64,000 nucleotides of DNA from Ascidia mentula (taxonomy: Eukaryota > Chordata > Ascidiacea > Phlebobranchia > Ascidiidae): NCBI GenBank assembly GCA_947561715.1, contig OX387199.1, positions 16,993,001 through 17,057,000 of the forward strand. The letters run 5' to 3'. This document shows, piece after piece, positions 22,501 to 33,887 of the stretch. Under the pieces are notes generated by a model. It was not told where the DNA came from, ran no database searches, and saw only the letters and a program-made list of their open reading frames with translations. The position numbers were made by a program, and so were the translations under genes. Numbering within the stretch: position 1 is the stretch's first letter; every line of letters starts with the position of its first letter.

Positions 22501-25500
22501 TATTATTACAGCTCAGCAATATATCTCACTTCAGCAAACAGTCATTTAGTTCCAGTGTAGCAGTTTGTATACCCGTATGTAGTTTTGCTAGGTGTTTGAA
22601 AGCACAGAAAATAAACATCCTACGGTGAAAAAATAGGTTTCATTGAACAGAAGTAATTAGATACAAAAGTTATTTATCTTGGTACTTGTTATCTGTTGAC
22701 TTAGACTTTGTTTTGTAAAGGTGGCCAGCTATGGTTGATAGCGATCCAGACTACAACATGTTTTATGAGTATGATGAACATGGGATGGTGGTAAGAGAGT
22801 TGTATTTTGTGTAGGCAGTTTGCAAGGTGTAGAACTACCGTTCAAAAAATAGCATAAAAAACGGCCAGAAGTAGAACAGACGTTTGTTTGTTGTTTTCGT
22901 CACGTATCAATAAATTTAAAAATTTGAACATTGTTAGATCTATGCAGTATTTTACCACATATTAGCTAGTATCAGTTCAGTATATTTGGCAGCTTCGGTA
23001 CCATGTCGTATTCTTGGATGATAACGTTAGCAGAGCTTGGATACCAGCTAGATACATCGGATCATATACAAAAAATCCCTTCAAGGTAGTGACTGATTTT
23101 TTTTAACTATTTATTATTAAATAACAACTCACCAGGAGGAAGTTTGAGTTGGTTACATCCCTGCCTTAAATCAGTGGCATGAGTTTAGTAATTTTAGGTG
23201 TACGGTTTAAATACTAGTCAAGCCATACAGTAAAGAATATGGTGTTGTCAGTGGTGCACATTCATAACAAGCACTCTTTAGAGGTATTTACTGTGAACTG
23301 CAATATCTTTCCTGTAGTCATTTCATGAAATTTATTCTTGTTTTTGAAAGTGATCGTTTTTTGCAATCAGAACAAGTCGGTGCGGGAATATAGGGAGGAA
23401 TTACAAAGTGCTGTGTCGGTCGCTGATTCTGCAGTTCACATGACGGTGGAGAAAAGACTGAAAAAGTTTGGTTTTGAAGCAAGGTTTAATGCTGCTAATA
23501 ACAGAAGTGGAGGATGGACACCGAAAAAAAGGACTTCAAATAGTAATTCCAATTTTGCATATTGATTTTTTACCTTTAATATCGTTGGGAAAAACAGTGT
23601 ATTATTGTGTTCCATAAAATAAATTAAAAAAACAGGTAAAAAAATTCATAGGAAAAAGATAGCTGTTGCTTAAATTATACAAAAGACCTGAATCAAATGC
23701 GTTATTTTCTGCAGAAAAAAGCAAAACACATCACTGCAAAGCACCCAAAGAAAATGATCATGTAGTTCCAGATATTTCATCAAATTTAGGAAAAACAGGT
23801 ATAAATCATGCATTTTTTTCTGCAAGCATATGTTACATCAGATATATCTGTTTTGCTTCTGCATCTATTAGTTTGTATTTCAGGCACTTTTTGACCCAGT
23901 GTTTTTTATGAAAATGAATGTTTCTGTGGCAATTAGGGGTAGAGGTTGAAAAATAACAAAATTGTGTTATTTTGCAAAAAAAACAAAATTCACAAAAAAT
24001 ATATCATGAAATGCAAGGATTTCTTCAAAATTTTACATGATTTTCTGCAGTGACTAAAAACTCGGATGCGGACATGGATAATTATTGGAAACATGCAACA
24101 GAAGATGACATGGAGGTTCCTGTTTTGCAAAACAAAAGCCCTGAACCAATAACAGACAAACCAAATGATGACGGTAAATCTACCATAAATGATAAAGGTA
24201 CATTATGAAATTATTTGTATGATGTTTAGTTGGGGCCAAGCTTTTTGGATTTAGGTTTTCTTGTTTCAATTGCCAATGTGCTTTTGACCGCCTTATTACA
24301 TTTTTGTTAATGTTTATTTAAAAAATATATATATTAGAAGGAATGTAGATTTCATATCTCCTCATACCTATTGTAGTACCACTACTTTTTTGGGTAAAGT
24401 CCAATTTTTAGAATGCACCGATCATAGCAACCATACTATCAGTAAAGAAGGACTCCATTCCAATGCAACACCAGTTCCCAAGCCAAGAAAGAAGCCATGC
24501 TTCGTCGCGCCTTCGCGTTCTGCGACACAACAATCTCAAAACACAGTTCCACCAAAAAATGCTGCTTTGATACTTGAGGAAAAACTGACCATTCAAAGGG
24601 AAACAGAAAAGACAAGAAAACTGTCTTTGGACTCCGAGATTTTCACGATGGAGTTGAGCGGGTGAATAAAATAACTCAATTCCGGCTTATTTAAAAACTG
24701 CTAAATGTAGTATGACTTGGGGCGGCAAGAATTTCCAAAAATCATGAAAACCCAAATTAAATAATTTTTATTTTGCACTTGATGTGAACAACAGACGTGA
24801 TACATAAATTAGCATGGGCAACGATAAAATTGTGAGGGTTATCGATTTCCTTACGTAGAATCACCGTCTGCGATAGGATCGCAGCCAGTCGCACTGGGAG
24901 TTGATGGGTTGCGACAAGCCACATACGACGTTAGGCCGGGTCCACACTCACGCTTTGCGCCGGTGGATGCTTTGTTTGTTTCATTATACGCCGGCGTGCG
25001 GGCGTACGCTCGGGACATTGAAACAAACAAAGAATCCGCTGGCGCAAAGCGTGAGTGTGGACCCGGCCTTAGGTGGCCACCCGGCCGTGTTTGCCAAAGC
25101 AAAAATTACATTACTGTAAAAATTGTTTATGCATGTTTAACAGAAGTCCAGAAAAGCCCAAGGACTATGTGGGAAGCCCTATTTTGTGTGGAAGTCTTGA
25201 AGGTACGACCGTGTTGTCCATTCTTTATTACATTATTACGCCCGAGGATAATTTAAAACGAGAATTTCACCGTGCTTGAATTTCTGTCGCTTTGTACGCC
25301 TAGCCTGATGTTAGCTTTGACTTGTTTCAAGTTGTGTTAACACCTTCTTAGACCAACCTTCCGACAACGACGAACCGATCGACTTGAGTTCAAAGTCAGG
25401 GAATCAGAATCATTCGTCACAAAACACGAAAAATTCGAACATGTCAGGCAAGGACTTTTGGGTGCTTCCCCCAAACAAAAAGGACTGCGGTAAGGATTTA

Positions 25501-25877
25501 AAATTAAACCGACGTCAGTATTGTGGTCGTGACTGCTTTCGAAGCGGCTAAGTCCCCTGTTCGTTTGAAATGACGGTCGCAGTTGTGTTTTCAACAGAAA
25601 TGATTTCAAATAAAAATAAATTAACACTTTCTTTTGTCAAATTAACCACAGACCACAACGGAAACGAAATATTTGGCTATTGTCTTGTCTAACATATGAT
25701 TTCCTGTTTTTTTCCTTCAAATTCATCTTAGGTGATATATCGGACGATCCGTTCTTGAGCGGAAATCTCGAGGATCTCCAGCACAACCTAGCAGATGAAC
25801 GTTCGGATTTATTAGATGATTTTGACGATTGCAAGTTGCAACAGCTTGACGAGTGGATGCCAGCTATTGCGGATTAA
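19555..25877 (+). CDS. ZCWPW1: CW-type zinc finger and PWWP domain protein, ZCWPW1-like
   Basis: Exons: 19555-19603, 19663-19721, 19883-19967, 20021-20112, about 21075-21229, 21289-21390, 21903-22026, 22362-22478, 22721-22790, 22993-23085, 23371-23542, 23715-23798, 24051-24173, 24412-24661, 25144-25202, 25352-25489, 25732-25877. The CW finger (exons 7-8) reads [16 protein letters not shown]...WTCSLNTD...HC, keeping four cysteines and the tryptophans of the H3K4-methyl cage. The PWWP domain follows: [20 protein letters not shown], then [21 protein letters not shown] helical block ending [12 protein letters not shown] matches ZCWPW1's LFGFWSRFNGSN. The tail is long, hydrophilic and acidic. In mammals ZCWPW1 reads H3K4me3/H3K36me3 marks laid by PRDM9 in meiosis. 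Junction 4/5 does not close in phase, so a small exon is probably missed. Intron 5 (21230-21288) has a GC donor. AATAAA is at 26015. Confidence 0.88.
20293..20585. mobile_element. hAT-type MITE, 293 bp, in ZCWPW1-like intron
   Basis: The ends are CAGTGTGGTCCAACT... and ...AGTTGGACCATGCTG, inverted with one mismatch. The flanks TTTTAAAT (20285-20292) and ATTTAAAT (20586-20593) match at 7 of 8 positions, as for an aged hAT target duplication. No coding capacity. It sits in the intron where the exon phase of the host gene is unresolved. Confidence 0.75.
20928..21040 (+). repeat. Repeat tail with CCTGAGGAAG...GAAACGTCAG signature
   Basis: CCCTGAGGAAGCC...AGGCGAAACGTCAG is followed by GTTACGTTTTTTATATGTGCCAGAAGAACAG in two blocks, then ATGCCTGGCAGCAACAAAAA. 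The second half recurs at 41402-41520 and the first half at 54322-54360. This is consistent with the 3' end of a dispersed retroelement. The family is not identified. Confidence 0.5.
24934..25068. mobile_element. PIF/Harbinger-like MITE, 135 bp, in ZCWPW1-like intron
   Basis: Long inverted repeats begin GGCCGGGTCCACACTCACGC and extend about 50 bp per side (GCTTTGCGCC, CTTTGTTTGTTTCA). Flanking 3-bp TTA duplications are at 24931-24933 and 25069-25071, typical of PIF/Harbinger. The element can fold into a hairpin covering most of its length. It lies between exons 24412-24661 and 25144-25202. Confidence 0.85.
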
Positions 25878-26020
25878 TTCTGGAGAATTTTTGATTTGTT
25901 CTTTGCTAGGCGTTCTTTCTAGTGATTTTTTTGTTCTGGCCTTTCTATTTCGTTTTCCATTCCTTTTTACGAAGGTTTTTATTTCATTAGAAAATTCTTT
26001 TAGGAAATATTTCAAATAAA

Positions 26021-26862
26021 CAAAAGTTATTAATGGCTGATGCAAGCAGCTAAGAGACGTGAGAACAGGGATTGACAAACTATAAAACCATTGACAGGCG
26101 TGCCAAATAGCAAACAACTGCAATTAAATTATACAATTTTCTCAAGTCACACTAATTCATCCTAACCCCTAGCGGAAGACCCAGCGTCCTACTTGAGATC
26201 ATTACCCTTGCTAACAGCGGCCTCTAAGAGTCAAAAGTAACCACTTAGATATTGCTTTGCTAAAATAAATTCTTGAACAGTATGTAATTTGTGAACCTGC
26301 ACACAAACTCACATCTTTCCAAGCTTCGTGCGCGTGTGTAATAGTTAAAAATTACGGTGAAACCTTCTTGATTTAATTCTTGAAAACACTTAAGCAAGTA
26401 ATTTGACCCTCCAATTGATGACGTAGACAATAAACGACAATAAATCGTGACAGATGCGCCACAATCACCACGTTCGACAAGGCAAAATGTCTTTATTGTC
26501 GATAGCCCCTAGGCATAAAACACGGTGCTTGTGCTTCGACCGCAAAATGCTGATCTTAACTTTCAAGCGAGCAATGTTTTGTCAAAGATTGATGTAAAAA
26601 GGCGGTCGTGGTTTTGATGTTGCGTTGGCCCACCTGTATAATACAGTATATCCGAGATTTTGTAGCAAAACCAGTACATCTACTGACAGTACAGCTGACG
26701 TTAGTGGCCTATTGTTGAAAAAAGTTTGTAGCGAACGCAGAGAATATCTTATTGTCTTCTATTGTGAACTTAACACGTTTCTATTGTGGACTTGCCGCAT
26801 TTAGGTATGTTTTTAAAGGTAATGGCGTAATTTTTAAACTCATAAAAGCAAAAAGAGCAACC
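26021..26862. other. Intergenic region upstream of the RING/B-box gene
   Basis: I see no exon or repeat that I can support. It likely contains the promoter and 5'UTR of the gene starting at 26863. Confidence 0.4.
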
Positions 26863-29800
26863 ATGTCTTTAAAAAGTTCTGTCGAAAATCCTTACATGAC
26901 AATTGCAAGCGTTAGTGGCAATAGGCAGTCCACATTGTCCAGTACAGCTTCGCGTGGTAAGTGCTTTATCTATCTGTTGATTGTACTTGCTTTGTCAGTT
27001 ACTCCAATTTACTCTTAAGAAACAGTTTTTAATGTCTACCATTTACTTACAGGCCACAGCATGTTGACAGTTACAAGTCAGTCAACAACTGTTTCGCTTG
27101 ACCCTTCTGCAGTACCTGTTGAACTTCAATGTCCAGCATGTCACCAGATATTTGACAACCCATTATTTCTACCATGTTCTCATACGTTTTGCCGATTTTG
27201 TGCCGCTAATTTGATTGAGGCTGCTGATCCAGTATTGCAGGTGAATGTAAAATTCCTCTTTTGGCCCAAGTATGTAATGGTACGAATGAAAGGTATGGTA
27301 AACTTCAAGATGCGCATATAAGACTGACATAAATGTGTACATCCTGTTGCCATAGGTTTCCACATGAATTTGTATAGGCCTATATACATAGGCGTCGATT
27401 TAGGGGTGACATGTCACCCCTCACAAACAAACAGGGGTGACAAAGCATGCATTGTCACCCCTGGATTTCGTTTAAATTAAAAATTATTGCCAGAAAAACC
27501 ACATACATATACTATCCGCTAAGCAAGTTTCAAACCACCTGTATTATCACCGTCACAATCCGGACAAACACAAGTGTCTCGTGGATTGTTACGCAACAAA
27601 GTGACACGAAACGGAATTTACGTAGTCTACCGATGTGTATGGCGACACGACTGACGAAATGTTTTTTGCGTGTTTCTAAACCCTGGAAAAGTCACCCTTA
27701 ATATTTTACAAAACGTTAAAAAATCGACGCCTATGCCTATATATAATCTTCCACCATGCCAGGACACTACGGCGTGGTGAAACTTGCAATAGTGAAATAT
27801 ATTTTTTGCCAAAATGTCTTTTTGTCAAATAGTAATACTCAGAAAGTTAATTTTGAGTTATTACCTAAACCAGATTTACTATTTTTAGCAACGCAACAGA
27901 TTTTTATGTCCAACCTGCCGAAACATAATAAAATATGGCCCAGAAGGGGTCGAAAGTCTGCCGAGGAACATCAATATTGAACAGGTCAGGAAATTAATGC
28001 CACAACATTAAAATTGCTGTTTCAAACCCAAACCCCCAAACCATTTTGAGCGTACCCGAATAAAACGTTTGCCGTTGCGTTTTTCAACTTTGTATCTATA
28101 TATTTGTCTACTTATCTGTCGGGCGTAGTTGGAATAATACGCGTGAAACTACGCTGATAGAGCGCGATATATATGATTGAGTAATAAAATATTTTTTTTC
28201 CATTTCATTTTATGACAACATATATACTTTTGCCTACTGGCGCATATTATAAGGTTAAGTATTTGTTTAAATGGTAATGTACAAATCATAGCATACGATC
28301 TGTTGCGACACGTTTACATGTGCCAAATTGTAAATGTTTTTGTTAATTCAAGGCGGTGAAGCGGTTTAAGCACGAGAGCAAGGTCAGATATCCGACTTGC
28401 GAGCGCCACCTGGAGTTCAACATGGAGCGCCTGATGTGGTGCGAGGAATGTGACGAAAATCTCTGTCCATTATGTGCGTTGGACGAAAAACATAAAGACC
28501 ACAAGGTTGTGTTAAAAGTTGTTATTAAGTTTGCCAAAATACCAAGACCCAGGCGGGTGATTGTCAGCATTGGCCAAGTGCTCGACCAATATACGAAGAA
28601 AACCTGAATGGGATTCGTGACCAGTATACGCAGGGTTCGAATCCCGGTGTGGCCCAAAAAAATATAAAAAAAAACTTAACTGCAAAATAAATTTGACTAT
28701 TACACGATAAAGAAACTCTGTATTTTAACCATAAGTGCTATCTCCAATTAACTCCAATAATACGTTTAATGATTTGCACAAGGCAATGCTACATGTGGGT
28801 CTTGCTGCTTTATCAATGCTGACACGGACATTTATATGCTTAGATTGCACCAATCGCCGTGTTAAAGAAATTTAAAGCTGTTCGTAAACGATTGCGTGGC
28901 ACAACAGATGTTTTGTCGGGAAAGATTGAAAAAATCGGCAGCAACATACTCCAGACAGAGGGTGTCATGTCACAAATGGAGGACCGCGGCGCAAAGTTGA
29001 AAGAAAAGGTACATTTAAGTGTCAAAATAATATACAAGTTACATGATAGTACCAGCCCATATTTCGCGATTTTGTCGCATAAGATTTAACAGCAATTGAA
29101 AAATGTGTTGTTTGCATACTGATTGTGGCGCTTGGATGTTCAATTGATTTTATTATATGCCGCAATAAACGCTTCAAATTCCAAAATATCTACTGCACCA
29201 TTAATGTTAGTATTTCATCATTACGTCACAACGCCTATGTGAGAAATCAGTTGTTAAGATTAAAAAGACCTGAACTTTATAGGTTGACAAAGAATGCGAT
29301 GCAATGATTGGTCAAATAGAGAAGAGGAGAAAAGCGATGTATTCTGACATTGATGCCATCGTGGAAAGAAAGAATGGAAAAAGACAAAAAGAAATCAAAG
29401 GCTTAAGGGTGGAATTCAATGAGGTAAACTTGCAAATAAGGCTTTTCGGTGTCGTTGTGTCACAAACAAATTTTTGCATAAAAAAAAAATTCAACTGAAT
29501 TATAAGGGGTTTTATATCTGTGTACAAAACTACATGGAGAATGCCTCAAACGAATCTGGTCACATTGTAGCAGAGAGATTAAAAAACCTTCACACAAATT
29601 GTAAGAGTTATAATGTCAATTAAATGCGGTCTTGGTATGGAAAAAAAGTTTTTAACAAAATCAAACAATAATTGTTGTCGTTTGTACACAACAACACACA
29701 TCATCGCCTCGTGGCAAACCAGTGGCGGAGTTTTGCATTATAAAACCTACAACAAGCCCAACTGCTTCATGCGGTTGACACAAAGTTGGCTTTCATTGCA

Positions 29801-30007
29801 GCAATCTTACCATGTGAACTGTGAAGTTTTGTTCACATGATAACAATATGCTGATTTCATGTATAGGCTCGTCAGCTGTTTCGCCAAATCCAAGACGTTC
29901 TCGACACGGAAGGTCCTAGCGACTTTCTTAAAAAGCTGGACGACGTTGGGTTGTCTACGAAAGTCGAGGATCTCAACAGACTTCTTTCAAAAACTTCCAC
30001 AACCTGA
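26863..30007 (+). CDS. Tripartite-motif (RING, B-box, coiled coil) protein without SPRY domain
   Basis: Exons: 26863-26956, 27053-27240, 27889-27984, 28353-28505, 28844-29008, 29283-29423, about 29507-29600, about 29867-30007. The RING finger spans exons 2-3: LQCPACHQIFDNPLFLPCSHTFCRFCAANL, given here in part as CPACHQIF, CSHTFCRFC and CPTCR. A B-box follows in exon 4 (CERHLEF, WCEECDENLCPLCALDEKHKDH). Exons 5-8 are charged and heptad-like, a coiled coil. TRIM proteins are usually E3 ubiquitin ligases that dimerise through the coiled coil. The protein stops at 30007 without a B30.2/SPRY or other C-terminal domain. Exon 7 ends in phase 1 (GTAAGA donor) whereas the coiled-coil frame of exon 8 needs phase 0. 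A micro-exon or a real frameshift is possible. Orthology to a named TRIM is not determined. Confidence 0.8.
27387..27735. mobile_element. hAT-type MITE, 349 bp, family A copy 1, in TRIM intron 2
   Basis: The ends CATAGGCGTCGATTTA and AAATCGACGCCTATG are inverted and flanked by a perfect 8-bp duplication, CCTATATA, at 27379-27386 and 27736-27743. A subterminal GGGGTGACATGTCACCCCT palindrome follows the left end. The same element recurs at 51949-52441. No ORF of note. Confidence 0.92.
28556..28655 (+). repeat. tRNA-derived SINE fragment
   Basis: A TGGCCAAGTGCTCGACC segment resembling a tRNA A box is followed about 60 bp on by GGGTTCGAATCCC, a perfect B box. A related copy lies on the opposite strand at 33445-33548. 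The segment between does not fold as a functional tRNA (no clear acceptor stem). It is intronic in the TRIM gene. Confidence 0.55.
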
Positions 30008-30376
30008 TGTTGTTGTCCGCTTACTTGTCACATTAACAATGCATTTGAGACGAATTCAACATTCACTGCATCTTCATTGCTTTGCCGAAGTAACAAACTA
30101 CCAAACTTTGCAATGTGTCTATGCTGAGTTTTAAGCTTGCCTTGAACAGAATCACGATGATAAAAACGTCGACTTGCTTTCTAAAGTATTTACTGTGTTA
30201 AACATTTTAGCAAACACAACCAAATAGAAAGTAATGGTGTGGATCAAAGTACAAAAAATTTCTGGTTGTTGTTAAGTTTTGAAAATCCATTATTTACATC
30301 AAAGTGTTGAAGTGAATATCAGTGAGCTCTACCAACAAACAGAAAAATATTAACAAATAGGCAGACAGGCGTTTTA

Positions 30377-31652
30377 TCATCTGTGTATGAAATAATAGTC
30401 AATTAATGCAGAGAAAAGAGCAAATCCAGCTCCACCGCCAAGTGCACTCTTTATTCCTACTCTCAGGCCAATGATTCCTCCAGTTACAAAACCAGCCATG
30501 GGGCTGTTCTTCAGGTCCGTCACACCACGGTACTAGAAAATATGTCAGATAAATAGAAATTTAGAGATAAAAAATACCCTAATTGTGTTACACAATAACA
30601 GTAGCAATAAAATGTTTTTACTTCATGAAATCTACCTAACCAGCAACACTTCTTTCATGTGACACAAGTTAACCTTCAATTCAATTTTAAGTTTTAAATG
30701 TTACTAGAACAACTTTGTGTCCACGCTTCTGATTTTATAAAATCAGAAGCGTGGACTCAAAGTTGTTCTAGTAACATTTAAAATTGACACAAAAACAGTG
30801 TTATAAATATACATTTTTGACATATAACAGCAGTATATTGGCAATAGTGAGAAGCAACATAACAGCAAACAATCAGAAACCAACGTAATATTTTAAGCAA
30901 ACAGTGAACATTATACAATGATCGACTATTTTTTTACAGAACAAGTTTATCTTACTGTTTCTATTGTACATTCGGTGGCTGAAAACATAAATCCAATCAA
31001 AGCAAAGTTTTTTGCAAATGAACCCATTCGAGTTTTCATTTCTTTCACTGTCTCACGAACAGTTTGAACCTTTGATGGGTCCGTGTACGAGGGTGATTCA
31101 ATACCAAACGTGACAAGGCCAAACACAATTCCAAAGCCAGCACCTTTAAAATAAAATCTTGCTGAACCAAAACTTTTCATTAGTGTTCTTTGCAATGCTA
31201 GCAATGAATGTTTTGCTTTCTATGATATTAGCAAAACACTGCCATATGCTTAAAGATGCACGTCATATATCAATAATGTTTAACTGCAATATAACTTTCC
31301 ACTACCAGTACTTTAATAATTAAAGGCTAAAAGCATTTAATTAGATTTGTAACAAGCTTGTTTTGTTTTTTTCTGCAAAGGACATACAAGAATTTTGCCT
31401 GTTTCTACATAAACCAGAAAAAAAAACATGTGACATACCTGCTACGCAAGCTATGGTGGATTTAAACAAACAACTGTTCATTACTTTTTCTATCCTCTGT
31501 TCATTGATGCTTGGAATGGGAGAAGGAATGCCTCCAAAACTGGGGTAAGGTTCATTTCGTAAAACCTTTTCCGGCCCCACCAAACATTTTAACACCGTAC
31601 TATACGTAAGAGTGTTAAAATTATATTTAGTTGATTTGTTTTCATCAGACAT
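30377..31652 (-). CDS. TIMM22: Mitochondrial inner membrane translocase TIM22
   Basis: TIM22 is the channel subunit of the carrier translocase that inserts multi-pass proteins into the inner mitochondrial membrane. Three exons in phase: 31652-31439, 31143-30956, 30532-30377 (185 aa; human 194). Matching blocks are YSTVLKCLVGPEK, FGGIPSPIPS, INEQRIEKVMNSCLFKSTIACVAG, GAGFGIVFGLVTFGIE, MGSFAKNFALIGFMFSATEC and YRGVTDLKNSPMAGFVTGG, ending in ALIDYYFIHR. The Tim17/22/23 fold (four membrane helices with glycine motifs) is preserved, as are the two cysteines expected to form the structural disulfide (in CLFK and TEC). It is convergent with the TRIM gene, 369 bp apart. Confidence 0.95.
30682..30787. 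repeat. 106-bp near-perfect palindrome in TIMM22 intron 2
   Basis: The arms meet at TTTTATAAAA (centre 30737/30738) with essentially no loop. They run CAGAAGCGTGGAC(T/A)CAAAG TTGTTCTAGTAACATTTAAA with one mismatch, then a small indel near the outer ends. It can form a cruciform or long hairpin. Origin not identified. Confidence 0.85.
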
Positions 31653-31780
31653 TTTTGTTTGGTAAGATGCATTTAGACTTTACGCTATTGTCAGGCCTGA
31701 TGCTTTCTTGTAAGCACTCATGCGTTAAATTTAGTCACGCATATTGACCACAGACCACTGATCTATGGTAGATACTTTTA

Positions 31781-32010
31781 CACCGGGGCACAAAGTTTTT
31801 TCCAAACTTGATCCACATATAAGCCTATGTAACATAGAAATCTGTGCGAATATTAACGCTACGATTTCGTGTAGTATTTCAACTTAAATATATAAACAAA
31901 AATAACAGGTGGTTGCCCTGTTTACGCCTAATCATTAAAATTCGCACAGATTTCTGTTTTACACAGACTTATATGTGGGTCAAGTTTGGAAAAAACTTTG
32001 TGCCCCGGTG
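31781..32010. mobile_element. TA-flanked MITE with about 70-bp inverted repeats, copy 1
   Basis: The left end CACCGGGGCACAAAGTTTTT and the right end AAAAACTTTGTGCCCCGGTG are inverted; the similarity continues about 70 bp per arm (CCAAACTTGATCCACATATAAG, ATCTGTGCGAAT). TA lies on both sides (31779-31780, 32011-32012), as expected for a Tc1/mariner-type target. No coding content. Confidence 0.85.
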
Positions 32011-32079
32011 TAGTAGTATTTTCCCTGATCTATATTCTATAGAGATCAGTGATATCGACCGACGGAAAAAACACTACCA

Positions 32080-32270
32080 CACCGGGTCACAAAGTTTTCT
32101 CCAAACTTGATACACACCCAAGTCTGTGTAAAAAAATTCTGTACGAATTTTAATGGTTATATTTGAACAGGGAAACCACCTGTTATTTTGGGTCATATAT
32201 TTACATGAAAATGTTACACCAAATTATGTCGTTAATATTCGCACAGATTTCTATGTTACATAGGCAGTAT
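32080..32270. mobile_element. Second, truncated copy of the TA-MITE
   Basis: It starts CACCGGGTCACAAAGTTTTC and follows the left arm and centre of copy 1 (ACCACCTGTTATTTTGGG). It ends at about 32270 in a right arm that matches the left arm of copy 1 exactly in reverse complement over about 35 bp (31824-31858 against about 32233-32268). The outer right end is missing. Confidence 0.75.
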
Positions 32271-33444
32271 AATAAGATTCCACTGTATCTTGTATTGTTT
32301 CTTCACAGTAAAATAAATCACCTTTACTGCTATTGCAACTTACCTATCGTTGTTCTGTAACGAGAATGCAACATTCGTTCCCGACATTGTAATGCACGGG
32401 GTCATTCGCTTACCATGTTTACTGGTGGAACGGCGTTGCACCGTAAATGGCTTCCTAAATGTACTGCCCACATACAGATGCAACTAAAACATATTTTAGC
32501 AAAAAATAATTAGCTTTGTGACTGCGTATTTTGCCGAAACGCCTGTCAAATAAAAAAATACCAATATTTTCTGAGGTATATTGCCTAATGGGTAAACTGG
32601 AGATTCGGTAAGGTTATAGGCGGCAGTCACTCATTTTGTCTTCAATACTTAAGGTACTGAGAAATAAAATAAACAAAAATAAGAATTTTTGGCAATTGCT
32701 AAATGTAAAATAAAATTTGACATTTCTATATAAAACAAATCAAGCTTTTTGTTCTTAGAATTATGAGTAAATCCATATAAGTCAGTTCCTAAACTTGAAA
32801 TGATTGTGTAAATGTGAAATGCAGGCAATGCAGCAATAATCTGCTTGCAAATTAAAAAACAGCTATTTTGAACTGAGGTAAAAGGGATTTGCATAAAATT
32901 TGTTTGCTTTCATCTTATTAATTTACATACTCATTTTGCCAGGTCGAGTGTACACTATGCAGCAGGTTTTCTCGACCTTATCCAAAATTGTCAAAGTGGC
33001 GTTGGCCGCAAACAGTCCAGCACAATTCAGTTACTTTGGATAAAAAATTTCGTCGCGGGGAACTTTTCAAGATCTCATTTCTATTAATATTCCGATAATG
33101 ACGTCATTACTATTAAAAATTGGGTTAAAGTGTGTCGCCGAATTTTGATAGTTTTTCACAACTGCTTGTAACACCGCATTTGCGTTTAAAGTTCACATTT
33201 GCATGAAACTAAAATGTTGGGCCCGATTGCAACTCCGACCCAAAAGCACCAGTTACGTTAACAAAGAAAATTTATGTATCCCACGTTTAACAAGAGTTAA
33301 ACCTTTTTCAGTCTCACCAACTCGTCTGGATACAGATGTTTTTCACAAGAAAGAAGTTAAGTCGAATAAAAAGATATAAAATACTGTTGAAATTAGGCAT
33401 TTCGTTGATAAACAGCCTGACGTTTGTGGGCAATGGTCAATACA

Positions 33445-33548
33445 CAGGTTTTTTGAACACACGGGATTCGAACCCAGCATATCCTGGCCACATATCCCGA
33501 TCAGGTTTTCTTCTTGGTATATGGGTCGGGCACTTGACGAAAAACTGT
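33445..33548 (-). repeat. tRNA-derived SINE fragment, reverse orientation
   Basis: In reverse complement it reads GTCAAGTGCCCGACCCATAT, then AAGAAGAAAACCTGATCGGG, TGGCCAGGATATGC and GGGTTCGAATCCC. The A-box-like and B-box segments align with the copy at 28556-28655. Confidence 0.5.
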
Positions 33549-33887
33549 GTTTAAGGGAGGAATTGTGACACCTAGTGGTGCAAACAATTTCAGTTCACTT
33601 CCAAACAGAGGCAAACAAAGAGCGTGAAACCTTCTTCGTGGGAACCTGAGCAGCCGCCAACGACACACTCGCCGATTTCATCGTGTGGCATTGACAATGA
33701 TATACACATAGGAAACGAAATACAAAGATAATGCTTTAGTCTGTTTCGAGAATTTTTTAAAAGCAGAGTCTCGTTGAAAGGTAGATTGGTTAAACCATAA
33801 GGTTGCAAGTTAGTTTAAGGCAGTTTATAATTCAATGTTACGTTTTCTTGATTATTTCAAATTAGTGAAAATAAGTGTCCAATCGTA

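Larger units (their letters stand above)
31653..33887. other. Intergenic, repeat-rich, between TIMM22 and the first 14-Cys gene
   Basis: It contains two TA-MITE copies (31781-32010, 32080-32270) and a reverse-strand tRNA-SINE fragment (33445-33548). Nothing else in it supports a gene. Confidence 0.5.

Noticed and set aside
29859-30134. Alternative 91-codon frame over the TRIM last exon
   Set aside because: It lacks the charged heptad pattern of the frame ending at 30007 and has no family similarity.
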